Positions 28,974 to 40,752 of a DNA stretch of 64,000 nucleotides are shown piece after piece. The stretch is from positions 1-64,000 of the forward strand of contig NZ_QKQV01000010.1 of NCBI RefSeq assembly GCF_003233725.1, written 5' to 3'. Both the position numbers and the translations under genes were made by a program. The notes below the pieces were generated by a model, which had not been told where the DNA came from, searched no databases, and worked only from the letters and a program-made list of their open reading frames with translations. The DNA is from Mesonia sp. K7 (lineage in GTDB: Bacteria; Bacteroidota; Bacteroidia; Flavobacteriales; Flavobacteriaceae). The stretch's first letter is position 1. Every line of letters starts with the position of its first letter.

Positions 28974-29579
28974 ATGGCAAGATATACAGGTCCAAAAACT
29001 AAAATAGCTCGTAAGTTTGGTGAAGCTATTTACGGAGAAGACAAATCTTTCGAGAAAAGAAACTACCCTCCAGGTCAGCACGGTAACAACAGACGCCGTG
29101 GTAAAAAATCTGAATACGCTATCCAGTTAATGGAAAAGCAAAAAGCAAAATATACTTACGGTATATTAGAGCGTCAGTTTAGAAACATGTTTAAGAAAGC
29201 AACCAGTGCACCAGGAATTACGGGTGAGGTGTTGTTACAACTTTGTGAGTCACGTCTAGATAACGTTGTTTACAGAATGGGAATTTCTCCTTCTAGAAGC
29301 GGTGCAAGACAATTGGTTTCTCACAGACATATTACTGTTAATGGTGAGTTAGTAAACATTCCATCATATCAGTTAAAAGCAGGTGATGTTGTTGGTGTAA
29401 GAGAAAAATCAAAATCATTGACTGCTATTCAAGATTCTTTAGAGAATTCATCGACAGTTTACGAGTGGATTTCTTGGAACAGCGAAAAGAAAGAAGGTAC
29501 TTATGTTGCACTTCCTTCTAGAATCCAAATTCCTGAGAACATCAACGAGCAGTTTATTGTCGAATTATATTCAAAATAA
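28974..29579 (+). CDS. rpsD: 30S ribosomal protein S4
   Basis: The 201-aa primary 16S rRNA binder S4 has N-terminal [17 protein letters not shown] and an S4 domain ([31 protein letters not shown]). The N-terminal zinc cysteines are absent. In E. coli S4 represses the alpha operon, so the 88-base leader could be a control site. Confidence 0.98.
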   Translation: MARYTGPKTKIARKFGEAIYGEDKSFEKRNYPPGQHGNNRRRGKKSEYAIQLMEKQKAKYTYGILERQFRNMFKKATSAPGITGEVLLQLCESRLDNVVYRMGISPSRSGARQLVSHRHITVNGELVNIPSYQLKAGDVVGVREKSKSLTAIQDSLENSSTVYEWISWNSEKKEGTYVALPSRIQIPENINEQFIVELYSK

Positions 29580-29602
29580 TTTTAATTAACAGAAATCATA
29601 AT

Positions 29603-30595
29603 ATGGCCATATTAAATTTTCAAAAGCCCGATAAAGTTATCTTAATAGACTCTACTGAGTTTGAAGGTAAATTTGAATTCAGACCCTTAGAACCAGGTTA
29701 CGGACTAACTGTTGGTAACGCATTAAGAAGAGTACTGTTATCATCGCTTGAAGGTTTTGCCATTACATCTGTACGTATCGAAGGTATCGACCACGAGTTT
29801 TCAACCATTTCTGGTGTTGTAGAAGACGTTACTGAGATTATCCTAAATCTAAAACAAGTTCGTTTCAAACAACAAATCGAAGACATCGATAACGAAACCG
29901 TAACCGTACAAGTTTCTGGTAAAGAGCAGTTGACTGCTGGAGATTTCCAAAAGTTCATTTCAGGTTTCCAAGTTTTAAATCCAGATTTAGTGATTTGTAA
30001 CATGGAAAAGAATGTTAACCTTAATATCGAATTAACGATAGACAAAGGAAGAGGTTATGTTCCTGCAGAAGAAAACAAAAAAGGAAATGCTCCTTTAGGA
30101 ACTATTTTTACAGACTCTATTTATACCCCAATAAAGAATGTAAAGTATAGCATAGAAAACTATCGTGTAGAGCAAAAAACAGATTACGAAAAATTAGTTT
30201 TCGAAATCATTACCGATGGTTCTATTCATCCACAAGAAGCATTAACAGAAGCTGCAAAAATCCTAATTCACCACTTTATGTTATTCTCTGATGAGAGAAT
30301 CACGCTAGAAGCGGATGAAATTGCACAAACAGAAACGTATGACGAAGAGTCATTACATATGCGTCAGTTACTAAAGACCAAGTTAGTAGATTTAGATCTT
30401 TCGGTAAGAGCATTAAACTGTTTAAAAGCAGCAGAAGTAGATACTTTAGGTGACTTAGTATCATACAACAAAAACGATTTAATGAAGTTCCGTAACTTCG
30501 GTAAAAAATCTTTAACAGAGCTAGAAGAATTAGTAAACGTTAAAGGTTTGAATTTCGGAATGGATTTATCAAAATATAAATTAGATAAAGATTAA
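29603..30595 (+). CDS. rpoA: DNA-directed RNA polymerase subunit alpha
   Basis: The 330-aa alpha subunit has an N-terminal assembly domain (about 1-235, [20 protein letters not shown]). A C-terminal domain (about 255-325, [30 protein letters not shown]) contacts UP elements and regulators. A 67-base gap precedes rplQ. Confidence 0.98.
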   Translation: MAILNFQKPDKVILIDSTEFEGKFEFRPLEPGYGLTVGNALRRVLLSSLEGFAITSVRIEGIDHEFSTISGVVEDVTEIILNLKQVRFKQQIEDIDNETVTVQVSGKEQLTAGDFQKFISGFQVLNPDLVICNMEKNVNLNIELTIDKGRGYVPAEENKKGNAPLGTIFTDSIYTPIKNVKYSIENYRVEQKTDYEKLVFEIITDGSIHPQEALTEAAKILIHHFMLFSDERITLEADEIAQTETYDEESLHMRQLLKTKLVDLDLSVRALNCLKAAEVDTLGDLVSYNKNDLMKFRNFGKKSLTELEELVNVKGLNFGMDLSKYKLDKD

Positions 30596-30662
30596 TACAT
30601 CATATTTTGCTCTCTCGTAATTACGGGATTTGGAAGCAAGATGGTGATTAAATGAAAACGTC

Positions 30663-31172
30663 ATGAGACACGGAAAAAAAGTAAACCACTTAGGTAGAAA
30701 AACAGCTCACAGGAAGGCAATGCTTGCGAATATGGCAGGTTCTTTAATCGAGCACAAAAGAATCAACACTACGTTGGCAAAAGCAAAAGCTTTAAAGCAA
30801 TTTGTTGAGCCTTTAGTAACAAAGTCTAAAGAAGACACTACGCACAACAGAAGATTGGTTTTTTCAAAATTAAGAAGCAAGTATGCGGTTGGTGAATTGT
30901 TTAGAGAAGTAGCTCCAAAAGTGGGTGATCGTCCAGGAGGTTACACTAGAATTATCAAATTAGGTAATCGTTTAGGTGATAATGCAGAAATGGCAATGAT
31001 CGAGTTAGTAGATTTCAACGAATTATACAACGCTGGAGAAACTAAGAAGAAATCTACTCGTCGTAGTAGAAGATCAAAAAAATCTAACGTAGCTGAAACT
31101 ACTGCTGCTGAAAAACCAGCAAAAGAAGAAGCTGCTAAAAAAGAAGAAAAATCATCTAATGAAGAAGAATAA
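30663..31172 (+). CDS. rplQ: 50S ribosomal protein L17
   Basis: The 169-aa product has a core ([20 protein letters not shown]) that ends near residue 125. A basic then Lys/Glu-rich low-complexity tail of about 45 residues follows, the kind of extension seen in Bacteroidota L17. It is the last gene of the ribosomal block, with the terminator 29 bases later. Confidence 0.97.
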   Translation: MRHGKKVNHLGRKTAHRKAMLANMAGSLIEHKRINTTLAKAKALKQFVEPLVTKSKEDTTHNRRLVFSKLRSKYAVGELFREVAPKVGDRPGGYTRIIKLGNRLGDNAEMAMIELVDFNELYNAGETKKKSTRRSRRSKKSNVAETTAAEKPAKEEAAKKEEKSSNEEE

Positions 31173-31200
31173 TAAGATGATAATTTATTCAAAATAAATT

Positions 31201-31238
31201 AAAAGGGATAAGCTATTTATAGTTTATCCCTTTTTTTT
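31201..31238 (+). terminator. Terminator of the ribosomal superoperon
   Basis: A 15-base-pair stem (31201-31215 with 31220-31234, one G-U pair) has a TTTA loop and is followed by eight T residues. It closes the transcript that started before rpsL. The carA ATG is only about 14 bases further on. Confidence 0.92.
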
Positions 31239-31252
31239 AAACTTAAAAATAC

Positions 31253-33668
<2,416 letters not shown>

Positions 33669-33775
33669 ATATTTCGCGAAAGCGCTAAAAACAATAGTCG
33701 ATTTAATGTTAAATTAACACGATTTTTCGTAAATTAGCGACTCTTGAAAATTAACGATAAAAACAAAATAAATAC

Positions 33776-35062
33776 ATGTCAAAAACAGCTATACTAGAAT
33801 TTGATGGGAAAAAATATGAATTTCCCGTTACTGAAGGAACAGAAGGAGAAGTTGCCGTAAAAATAGATAAATTGCGTGGCGAAACAGGAGGTTTGATCAC
33901 TTTAGATCCGGGTTATAAAAACACGGGTTCTTGTGAGAGCGCAATTACTTTTTTAGATGGTGAAAAAGGAATTCTGAGGTATAGAGGTTACACCATCGAA
34001 GAATTGGCAGAAAAAGCAAGCTTCTTGGAAGTTGCTTATTTGTTGATTTTTGGAGAACTACCGACACAAGAAAAATTAGATAGATTCTATAAAGACATCA
34101 AAGGACAATCGCACGTAGATGAAGAGATGAAAAAAATCTTAGACGGTTTTCCTAAATCGGCTCACCCAATGGGTGTTTTATCTTCGCTGACGAATGCATT
34201 AATTGCTTTTAATCCAAGCTCTGTAAACGTAGACTCAGAAGAAGATATGTACAAAGCTATTGTAAAGCTATTAGCAAAATTTCCAGTTTTAGTAGCTTGG
34301 ACACTTAGAAAAAGGCAAGGTCAACCATTAGATTATGGTGATGGTTCTTTAGGTTATGTAGAGAACATCTTAAAAATGATGTTTAAACAACCGCATGAAA
34401 CCTATGAAGTTGATCCAGTAGTAGCGGCAGCATTAAATAAACTTTTGATTTTACATGCCGATCATGAGCAAAATTGCTCTACTTCTACGGTAAGAATGGT
34501 AGGCTCTTCACATGCAGGTTTATTTGCTTCTATTTCTGCGGGTATCTCAGCTTTGTGGGGTCCTTTACACGGAGGTGCTAACCAAGCAGTGATCGAGATG
34601 CTGGAAGGTATCAAAAATGACGGAGGTGATACCCATAAATATATGGAAAAGGCGAAAGATAAAAATGATCCATTCCGTTTAATGGGCTTTGGCCATAGAG
34701 TATACAAAAACTTTGACCCAAGGGCAAGAATCATCAAAAAAGCAGCAGATGATGTTTTAGGAAAGTTGGGTGTAGAAGACCCTGTGCTTGATATTGCTAA
34801 AGGATTAGAAAAAGAAGCATTGGAAGATAGCTACTTTGTAGATAGAAAATTATATCCAAACGTAGATTTCTATTCAGGAATTATTTACCGAGCTCTCGGA
34901 ATTCCAACAGAAATGTTTACTGTAATGTTTGCGCTTGGTAGATTACCAGGTTGGATTTCACAATGGAGAGAAATGCGTTTACGCAAAGAGCCAATAGGTC
35001 GTCCGAGACAGGTATATATTGGAGAAAACCAAAGGGCTTATGTGCCGATGGACCAACGATAA
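33776..35062 (+). CDS. gltA: Citrate synthase
   Basis: The 428-aa hexameric-type citrate synthase condenses acetyl-CoA and oxaloacetate. The catalytic histidines are in LLILHADHEQNCSTSTVRM and GPLHGGANQAVIEML, and MGFGHRVYKNFDPRA binds oxaloacetate. The N-terminal FDGKKYEFPVTEGTEG is the beta extension of the Gram-negative type. A 107-base gap separates it from eno, and a terminator follows. Confidence 0.98.
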   Translation: MSKTAILEFDGKKYEFPVTEGTEGEVAVKIDKLRGETGGLITLDPGYKNTGSCESAITFLDGEKGILRYRGYTIEELAEKASFLEVAYLLIFGELPTQEKLDRFYKDIKGQSHVDEEMKKILDGFPKSAHPMGVLSSLTNALIAFNPSSVNVDSEEDMYKAIVKLLAKFPVLVAWTLRKRQGQPLDYGDGSLGYVENILKMMFKQPHETYEVDPVVAAALNKLLILHADHEQNCSTSTVRMVGSSHAGLFASISAGISALWGPLHGGANQAVIEMLEGIKNDGGDTHKYMEKAKDKNDPFRLMGFGHRVYKNFDPRARIIKKAADDVLGKLGVEDPVLDIAKGLEKEALEDSYFVDRKLYPNVDFYSGIIYRALGIPTEMFTVMFALGRLPGWISQWREMRLRKEPIGRPRQVYIGENQRAYVPMDQR

Positions 35063-35074
35063 AATTTTAAAACC

Positions 35075-35108
35075 AAAGAGCTTCATAGAAATATGAAGCT
35101 TTTTTTTT
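35075..35108 (+). terminator. Intrinsic terminator of gltA
   Basis: AGCTTCATA (35079-35087) pairs perfectly with TATGAAGCT (35092-35100) around a GAAA loop, followed by a run of eight T. Confidence 0.9.
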
Positions 35109-35132
35109 ATTTTTGGGTTATAAATTAAAAGG

Positions 35133-36047
35133 ATGATACAACCCAAGATAGCAGACGAAACCTCGAGACTCAAAGCCGTAATTTTAGGAACAGCCCAAAG
35201 TAACGGGCCAACACCTACAGTAGAAGAGGCTTATGACCCAAAATCTTTAGAACATATTATTGCAGGAACTTACCCGTTAGAAGAAGATATGGTAAAGGAA
35301 ATGACTGCTTTCGAAAAAGTGCTTAAAAAGTATGATGTAAAAGTTTATCGCCCCGAAGTTATCAATGATTACAACCAGATTTTTTCTCGGGATATTGGTT
35401 TTGTGGTAGAAGATATCTTTTTTAAGGCCAATATTTTACCCGATCGTGAGCGTGAGATAGAGGCGATTCAATACGTAATCGACCAAATTCCTGCAGCGAA
35501 CGTAAAACGCTTTCCTGAAGATTGCCATATCGAAGGAGGAGATGTGATCCCTCATCACGATTATATCTTTATCGGAACTTATCGTGAAGACGATTATAGT
35601 AATTACATCACTGCACGAACAAACATGAAAGCAGTACGGCAAATGCAAGAAATGTTTCCGCAGAAAAAAGTCGTCTCTTTTAACCTTAGAAAATCAAAAG
35701 TCAACCCAAGGCTTAATGCCTTGCACCTCGATTGTTGTTTTCAGCCTATTGGCGAAAATAAAGCAATTATTCACCCCAACGGATTTTTAGAAGAAGAAGA
35801 GTACCATTGGTTGCTCAATTTCTTTGGAAAAGAAAATGTCTTTGAAATCAGTAAAGACGAAATGTACCATATGAACAGTAATATTTTCTCGATCGATAAA
35901 AATGTTGTAGTTTCCGAAAAGAATTTCACGCGTTTAAATACTTGGTTGAGAACAAAAGGCTTTACCGTAGAAGAAATCCCTTATGGAGAAATCGCCAAGC
36001 AAGAAGGTCTATTACGTTGTTCTACTTTACCCCTAATCAGAGCCTAA
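35133..36047 (+). CDS. DDAH/amidinotransferase-family guanidino-modifying hydrolase
   Basis: The 304-aa protein has the guanidino-modifying-enzyme fold. The catalytic set is visible as the acidic pair in FPEDCHIEGGDV, the histidine in LNALHLDCCFQP and the cysteine near the C-terminus in LLRCSTLPL. Family members hydrolyse methylated arginines to citrulline or act on arginine-like guanidines; the exact substrate is not evident. It lies directly upstream of ctlX (12-base gap), which handles a related substrate, so the two probably work in one arginine/citrulline catabolic step. Confidence 0.85.
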   Translation: MIQPKIADETSRLKAVILGTAQSNGPTPTVEEAYDPKSLEHIIAGTYPLEEDMVKEMTAFEKVLKKYDVKVYRPEVINDYNQIFSRDIGFVVEDIFFKANILPDREREIEAIQYVIDQIPAANVKRFPEDCHIEGGDVIPHHDYIFIGTYREDDYSNYITARTNMKAVRQMQEMFPQKKVVSFNLRKSKVNPRLNALHLDCCFQPIGENKAIIHPNGFLEEEEYHWLLNFFGKENVFEISKDEMYHMNSNIFSIDKNVVVSEKNFTRLNTWLRTKGFTVEEIPYGEIAKQEGLLRCSTLPLIRA

Positions 36048-36059
36048 GCTCATATAATT

Positions 36060-36995
36060 ATGAAACAAATCACCAATAACATATTAATGATTCGTCCAGT
36101 AAATTTCAGGATGAATGAGCAAACCGCAGTCAATAACTATTTTCAAAAAGAAACAAGTGTTTCCACGGAAGTGATTACGCAAAAAGCGCAGCAGGAGTTC
36201 GATGCTTTTGTCGAAAAACTTAAAAGTGTAGGTGTAAATGTGGTTGTGGTTGACGATATTTTAGAAAACGACACCCCAGATTCTATTTTCCCTAACAATT
36301 GGATATCGTTTCACCAAAACGGAAATATAGCTTTATATCCGATGTTTGCCGAAAACAGAAGACGAGAACGTCGAGCAGATATTTTAGAGGTTTTGGAAGA
36401 AAAAGGTTTCGAAATTAAGGATATTGTAGATTATACTTTAGCGGAAGAAGAAGAAGTTTTTCTAGAAGGAACCGGAAGCTTAATCCTAGATCGTCAAAAC
36501 GAAAAAGCTTATTGTGCACTCTCAGATCGAGCAGACGAAGATTTGGTTATCGAGTTTTGTGAAGATTTTGAATATTCACCTATTATTTTTCACGCCTACC
36601 AAACTGTAGATGATAAAAGGTTACCCATATATCACACCAATGTGATGATGTGTGTTGCCGATAAGTTTGCAGTGATTTGTCTGGACACTATCGACGATAA
36701 AAAAGAGCGTAAAGCCGTGGTCAATAGCTTACAAGAAGACGATAAAGAAATTATTACCATCACCGAAGAGCAAATGCATCAGTTTGCCGGAAATATGTTA
36801 CAAGTAGAAGGAAGAGATGATAAAAAATATTTGGTGATGAGTGCCAAAGCACACCAAAGTTTATCACAAGAGCAGATCAATAAGATTACTGCTCATTGTG
36901 AGATTTTGAGTAGCGATCTCAACTTGATAGAAACACTCGGTGGGGGAAGTGCTAGATGTATGATGGCAGAAGTATTTTTACCGAAAAAACTATAA
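36060..36995 (+). CDS. ctlX: CtlX-type citrulline-utilisation hydrolase
   Basis: The 311-aa second guanidino-modifying-fold protein has DSIFPNNWISFH, the acidic motif FLEGTGSLILDR, a catalytic His in YHTNVMMCVADKFAV and Cys in GGGSARCMMAEVFLP. These match the CtlX group linked to citrulline use in Bacteroidota. It is coupled to the DDAH-like gene upstream and to a small membrane-protein gene that begins one base after its stop codon. Confidence 0.85.
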   Translation: MKQITNNILMIRPVNFRMNEQTAVNNYFQKETSVSTEVITQKAQQEFDAFVEKLKSVGVNVVVVDDILENDTPDSIFPNNWISFHQNGNIALYPMFAENRRRERRADILEVLEEKGFEIKDIVDYTLAEEEEVFLEGTGSLILDRQNEKAYCALSDRADEDLVIEFCEDFEYSPIIFHAYQTVDDKRLPIYHTNVMMCVADKFAVICLDTIDDKKERKAVVNSLQEDDKEIITITEEQMHQFAGNMLQVEGRDDKKYLVMSAKAHQSLSQEQINKITAHCEILSSDLNLIETLGGGSARCMMAEVFLPKKL

Positions 36996-36996
36996 G

Positions 36997-37173
36997 ATGA
37001 AAAATACACTAAAATTAGCGCTTTTGCTTATTGGTTTTTTTCTGATAGGTTTTGGATTGACCAAAATTTTATTTTCAGAAAACATCATCGACGAAGCCAA
37101 TACGCAAAATTATGCGATGGTGATCGTGGGCGTTTTATTTGCTTTGGTAGGCTGGGCTTTTAAAAAGCGGTAA
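36997..37173 (+). CDS. Small two-helix membrane protein
   Basis: A 58-aa frame starts one base after the ctlX stop. It has two hydrophobic helices (about residues 5-26 and 40-54: LALLLIGFFLIGFGLTKIL; MVIVGVLFALVGWAF), a short acidic loop and a basic end (KKR). I recognise no family. Tight spacing argues that it is real and cotranscribed with ctlX. It converges on marC with only three bases between stops. Confidence 0.7.
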   Translation: MKNTLKLALLLIGFFLIGFGLTKILFSENIIDEANTQNYAMVIVGVLFALVGWAFKKR

Positions 37174-37176
37174 ATA

Positions 37177-37797
37177 TTACTCAAAAAGTTTTACCACAGA
37201 CGAAGTAATATATTCGATACCTATGGCAATTACAATAAATCCGATAATTCTCGAAATGGCATTAATTCCTGAAGCACCAAGTTTTTTCACAATAAAATGA
37301 CCGCTTTTCAAAATCAAAAATGTAGCTAAACAAACCGCAGCTACAGCACCTACGATAATACCTTTATCTAAAAAAAGTTGATGTTCGTCATTTAGGGCAA
37401 TCAATAAAGAAATAGAGCCTGGTCCAGCAAGCATTGGGATGGCAAGTGGCGTTAGAGAAACACTTTCACGTTCTTCGATGTCAGCTTGTACTTTCTCTTT
37501 GTGCATCCCTTTGTGTTTTTTAAAGTTTCCGGTAAGCAAGGCAAAACCTGAAGATACAATAATCAAACCGCCAGCAATGCGCAGCGAATCGATACTAATA
37601 CCAAAAAACGCTAAAATATAATTTCCTGCAAAGAACGAAAGTAACAGAATGACAAAGATGTTAAGTGCTGTTTTTACTGAAGTTTTTGACTGTTCAGCTT
37701 TGGTGTCTTCTTGCGTCAATCCTACAAAAACAGGTACAGTTCCCAACGGATTAATGACCGAGAAAAGGGCTGCGAAAACATATACAAATAAGTCCAT
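37177..37797 (-). CDS. MarC-family integral membrane protein
   Basis: The 206-aa product has six predicted helices. The N-terminal MDLFVYVFAALFSVINPLG and TPLAIPMLAGPGSISLLI are the MarC/NAAT signatures. Some relatives transport neutral amino acids, but most are uncharacterised. I use the ATG at 37797. The longer in-frame start at 37830 adds 11 polar residues before the first helix and is not conserved in the family. Confidence 0.9.
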   Translation of the reverse strand: MDLFVYVFAALFSVINPLGTVPVFVGLTQEDTKAEQSKTSVKTALNIFVILLLSFFAGNYILAFFGISIDSLRIAGGLIIVSSGFALLTGNFKKHKGMHKEKVQADIEERESVSLTPLAIPMLAGPGSISLLIALNDEHQLFLDKGIIVGAVAAVCLATFLILKSGHFIVKKLGASGINAISRIIGFIVIAIGIEYITSSVVKLFE

Positions 37798-37930
37798 GGT
37801 TTTTTTCGCAAAAGTCTCTGCATTTGTCAAATTTCAGATAAAGTTTAGGTTAATTGTAGGTTAATGAAAAGCAAAATTTTAGGTCTATAAATTCATCAAA
37901 ATCCATAAAGCTTAAAAAATTTCATTTAGC

Positions 37931-37938
37931 TATCTTTG
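37931..37938 (+). promoter_or_regulatory. Putative -7 box for argS (TATCTTTG)
   Basis: TATCTTTG matches TAnnTTTG, 21 bases before the argS ATG at 37960. It overlaps an alternative upstream start at 37936, which rules that start out. No -33 TTTG is at the expected spacing. Confidence 0.6.
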
Positions 37939-37959
37939 CCTTTTCAAAACAAAGACAGG

Positions 37960-39729
37960 ATGCAAGCAGTAATCGAAAACCAGGTCAAACAGTTCGTTAA
38001 AGAAAAATTTGATGTCCAAATAGAAAATGTTGAATTTCAAGCTACTCGTAAGGAGTTTGAAGGCGATGTGACCATGGTGGTTTTTCCGTTGCTCAAGCAC
38101 ATCAAAACCAACCCTGTTGTTTTAGGAAACGAAATAGGTCAAAACTTGGTCGAAAATATTGTAGGAATAGAAAGGTTTAATGTAGTGAGTGGTTTTCTGA
38201 ACATTGTTCTAAGTCAGGATTATTTTGTCAAAAAATTCAACGAAATACAAGATACCACCAATTTTGGTTTTGAACACCCTACAGAAGTTTCGCCAACGTT
38301 GATGGTAGAATATTCTTCGCCCAACACCAACAAACCTTTACACTTAGGTCATATTAGAAATAACTTGTTGGGTTACGCTGTCGCGGAAATTTTAGGCGCT
38401 TCAGGAAATCATGTCGTAAAAACACAAATCATTAACGATCGAGGGATACATATTTGTAAGAGTATGCTCGCTTGGCAAAAATTTGGCAAGGGCGAAACCA
38501 CAGAAACCACAGGTTTAAAAGGCGATAAATTGGTGGGGAATTACTACGTTAAATTCGATCAAGAATATAAAAAGGAAATAGAAACCTTGGTTGCACAAGG
38601 AAAAACTCAAGAAGAGGCTAAAAAGGAAGCTCCGTCGTTATTAGAAGCCCAAAATATGCTAAAAAAATGGGAAAGTGGTGACGAAGAAGTAGTTGCTTTA
38701 TGGAAAAAAATGAATGCTTGGGTTTATGAGGGTTTTGAGAAAACTTATAAGGAGCTTGGGGTAGATTTCGATAAAAACTATTATGAAAGCGATACCTACT
38801 TGCTCGGGAAAGATATCGTACAAGAAGGTTTAGATAAAGGAGTTTTCTATAAAAAAGAAGACGGTAGTGTTTGGATAGATTTAACTGACGAAGGGCTAGA
38901 CGAAAAACTGGTTTTACGTGCCGACGGAACGGCGGTTTACATGACACAAGATATTGGTACGGCGATACAACGTGTAAAAGATTATAATATCGACGGAATG
39001 GTTTATACCGTTGGTAATGAACAAGATTACCACTTTAAGGTCTTATTTCTTATCTTAAAAAAACTAGGCTATTCATGGGCAAACAATCTATACCATCTTA
39101 GTTACGGAATGGTAGATTTACCCAGCGGTAAAATGAAGAGTAGAGAAGGAACCGTTGTCGATGCTGACGATTTGATGCAAGAAATGACGCAAACGGCAAA
39201 AAACATTTCCGAGGAGTTGGGTAAACTCGACGGTTATACCGAGGCCGAAAAAGATGAATTGTATAAGACTATTGGTTTAGGTGCTTTAAAATATTACATT
39301 TTAAAAGTCGATCCGCGAAAGAGAATTTTATTTAATCCAGAAGAATCGGTAGATTTTCAAGGAAATACCGGGCCATTTATTCAGTATACCTATGCTAGAA
39401 TCCAATCGATTTTGAGAAAAGCCAATATCAATTTCGATCAACGTATAGAAAATTTCGCTTTAAGTGAAAAGGAAACCGCTGTTATCAAACAATTGTTGCA
39501 ATACCCAGAAGTGATTCAGCAAGCGGCAGCACAACACAGTCCGGCTCTCATTGCCAATTATATATATGATTTGGTGAAAGAGTTTAACTCCTTCTACCAA
39601 AATATACCGATTTTAGCTGCTGATACGGAAAACGAAATTATTTTTAGAGTTCAATTATCTAACGAAGTGGCAAAAGTAATCAAGTCTGGCTTTGGCCTGT
39701 TGGGAATTGGAGTTCCTGAAAGAATGTAG
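37960..39729 (+). CDS. argS: Arginyl-tRNA synthetase
   Basis: The 589-aa class I synthetase charges tRNA-Arg. The HIGH-type motif is SSPNTNKPLHLGHIRNN. The KMSKS-type motif appears as GKMKSREGTVVDADDL. The N-terminal Add-1 domain (about 1-85) and the C-terminal DALR anticodon domain (RKANINFDQRI to GVPERM) are both present. The start MQAVIENQ is preferred because the longer frame would begin inside the -7 box. It converges with the YitT gene with no gap. Confidence 0.97.
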   Translation: MQAVIENQVKQFVKEKFDVQIENVEFQATRKEFEGDVTMVVFPLLKHIKTNPVVLGNEIGQNLVENIVGIERFNVVSGFLNIVLSQDYFVKKFNEIQDTTNFGFEHPTEVSPTLMVEYSSPNTNKPLHLGHIRNNLLGYAVAEILGASGNHVVKTQIINDRGIHICKSMLAWQKFGKGETTETTGLKGDKLVGNYYVKFDQEYKKEIETLVAQGKTQEEAKKEAPSLLEAQNMLKKWESGDEEVVALWKKMNAWVYEGFEKTYKELGVDFDKNYYESDTYLLGKDIVQEGLDKGVFYKKEDGSVWIDLTDEGLDEKLVLRADGTAVYMTQDIGTAIQRVKDYNIDGMVYTVGNEQDYHFKVLFLILKKLGYSWANNLYHLSYGMVDLPSGKMKSREGTVVDADDLMQEMTQTAKNISEELGKLDGYTEAEKDELYKTIGLGALKYYILKVDPRKRILFNPEESVDFQGNTGPFIQYTYARIQSILRKANINFDQRIENFALSEKETAVIKQLLQYPEVIQQAAAQHSPALIANYIYDLVKEFNSFYQNIPILAADTENEIIFRVQLSNEVAKVIKSGFGLLGIGVPERM

Positions 39730-40698
39730 TTAGTGTAATGGGCGACGTTTGATCATTCCACCTTTGATGTCTTTTACAGGGGTCATCACGACAAATGCAT
39801 TACTATCTATTTTCATGATTTCACGTTTCAGTTTGTTGAGTTCTAAACGCGTTAAAACAGTATAAAGAATATCAAGTTCATCGTTCCCGCCTTCGTGTTT
39901 TACACCTCTTTCGCCTTTGTAAATGGTTACACCACGACGAAGTTTATTTAGAATCATTTCTCTTATTTCTTCGCTGTGTACCGAAACGATATTCACAGAA
40001 ATGTACTCTTCAATACCTTCAATCACAAAATCTAAGGTTTTGGAAGCTGCAAAATAGGTTATCATCGAGTATAGAGCAGCTTCGATAGAAAGCACCATCG
40101 CAGCTACAGAGAAAATAATGATATTGATAATGATAATCACATCGCCAATTGTGACGCTTAATTTTCTACTCAAAAAAATTGCCAATACTTCAGTGCCATC
40201 TATGACGGCGCCACCACGAACGGAAAACCCAATTCCGGCACCTAAAAAGAAACCACCAAATACAGCAACCAAAAGCTTATCATGTGTAATTTCCGGAAAA
40301 TGCACTGTTGCGATGATAAGCGCTAGAAGTGAAATAGCAATGGTAGTTTTTATCGCAAATTGTTTGCCGACAATTTTAGTTCCTAGAAGGATAAAAGGTA
40401 AATTCACCAATAAGATAAACCAGTGAAACGGTATGTTGGTAATCTGGGCTATTAACAAGGCAATTCCAGTTGCGCCACCATCGATAAAATAATTGGGAAG
40501 AATAAAACTTTCTAGACCAAAAGCAGCCGAAAAAATACCGCAAATAATAAAAATGGCTTCTTTTGCAAATTGTTTAATGGCAGTTCTAAAACGGCGATAG
40601 GCTTTGGCTTGCTTATACTCAGAAAGATTTTCGTAATCGGGAAGATTTTCTTCGATACGAATAAACCGATGTAAAAGTTTTTTCCAAAAATCACTCAT
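39730..40698 (-). CDS. YitT-family membrane protein with DUF2179 domain
   Basis: The 322-aa product has five or six transmembrane helices (about 47-215; IICGIFSAAFGLESFILP, GIGFSVRGGAVIDGTEVLA). The C-terminal cytoplasmic DUF2179 domain of about 80 residues carries RRGVTIYKGERGV and DILYTVLTRLEL. The DUF2179 fold resembles PII-like sensors, but no transport substrate is established. A polar N-terminal extension of about 40 residues precedes the first helix. Confidence 0.88.
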   Translation of the reverse strand: MSDFWKKLLHRFIRIEENLPDYENLSEYKQAKAYRRFRTAIKQFAKEAIFIICGIFSAAFGLESFILPNYFIDGGATGIALLIAQITNIPFHWFILLVNLPFILLGTKIVGKQFAIKTTIAISLLALIIATVHFPEITHDKLLVAVFGGFFLGAGIGFSVRGGAVIDGTEVLAIFLSRKLSVTIGDVIIIINIIIFSVAAMVLSIEAALYSMITYFAASKTLDFVIEGIEEYISVNIVSVHSEEIREMILNKLRRGVTIYKGERGVKHEGGNDELDILYTVLTRLELNKLKREIMKIDSNAFVVMTPVKDIKGGMIKRRPLH

Positions 40699-40752
40699 TC
40701 CGCTTTTTTTTGGAAAAATAGTCGATTATTATCAAATACAAGTTAATTCTAC

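Noticed and set aside
30596-30662. CGTAATTACG palindrome in the rpoA-rplQ gap as a ribosomal-protein leader
   Set aside because: A single short palindrome with poor flanking pairing; no terminator or start-codon masking is evident.
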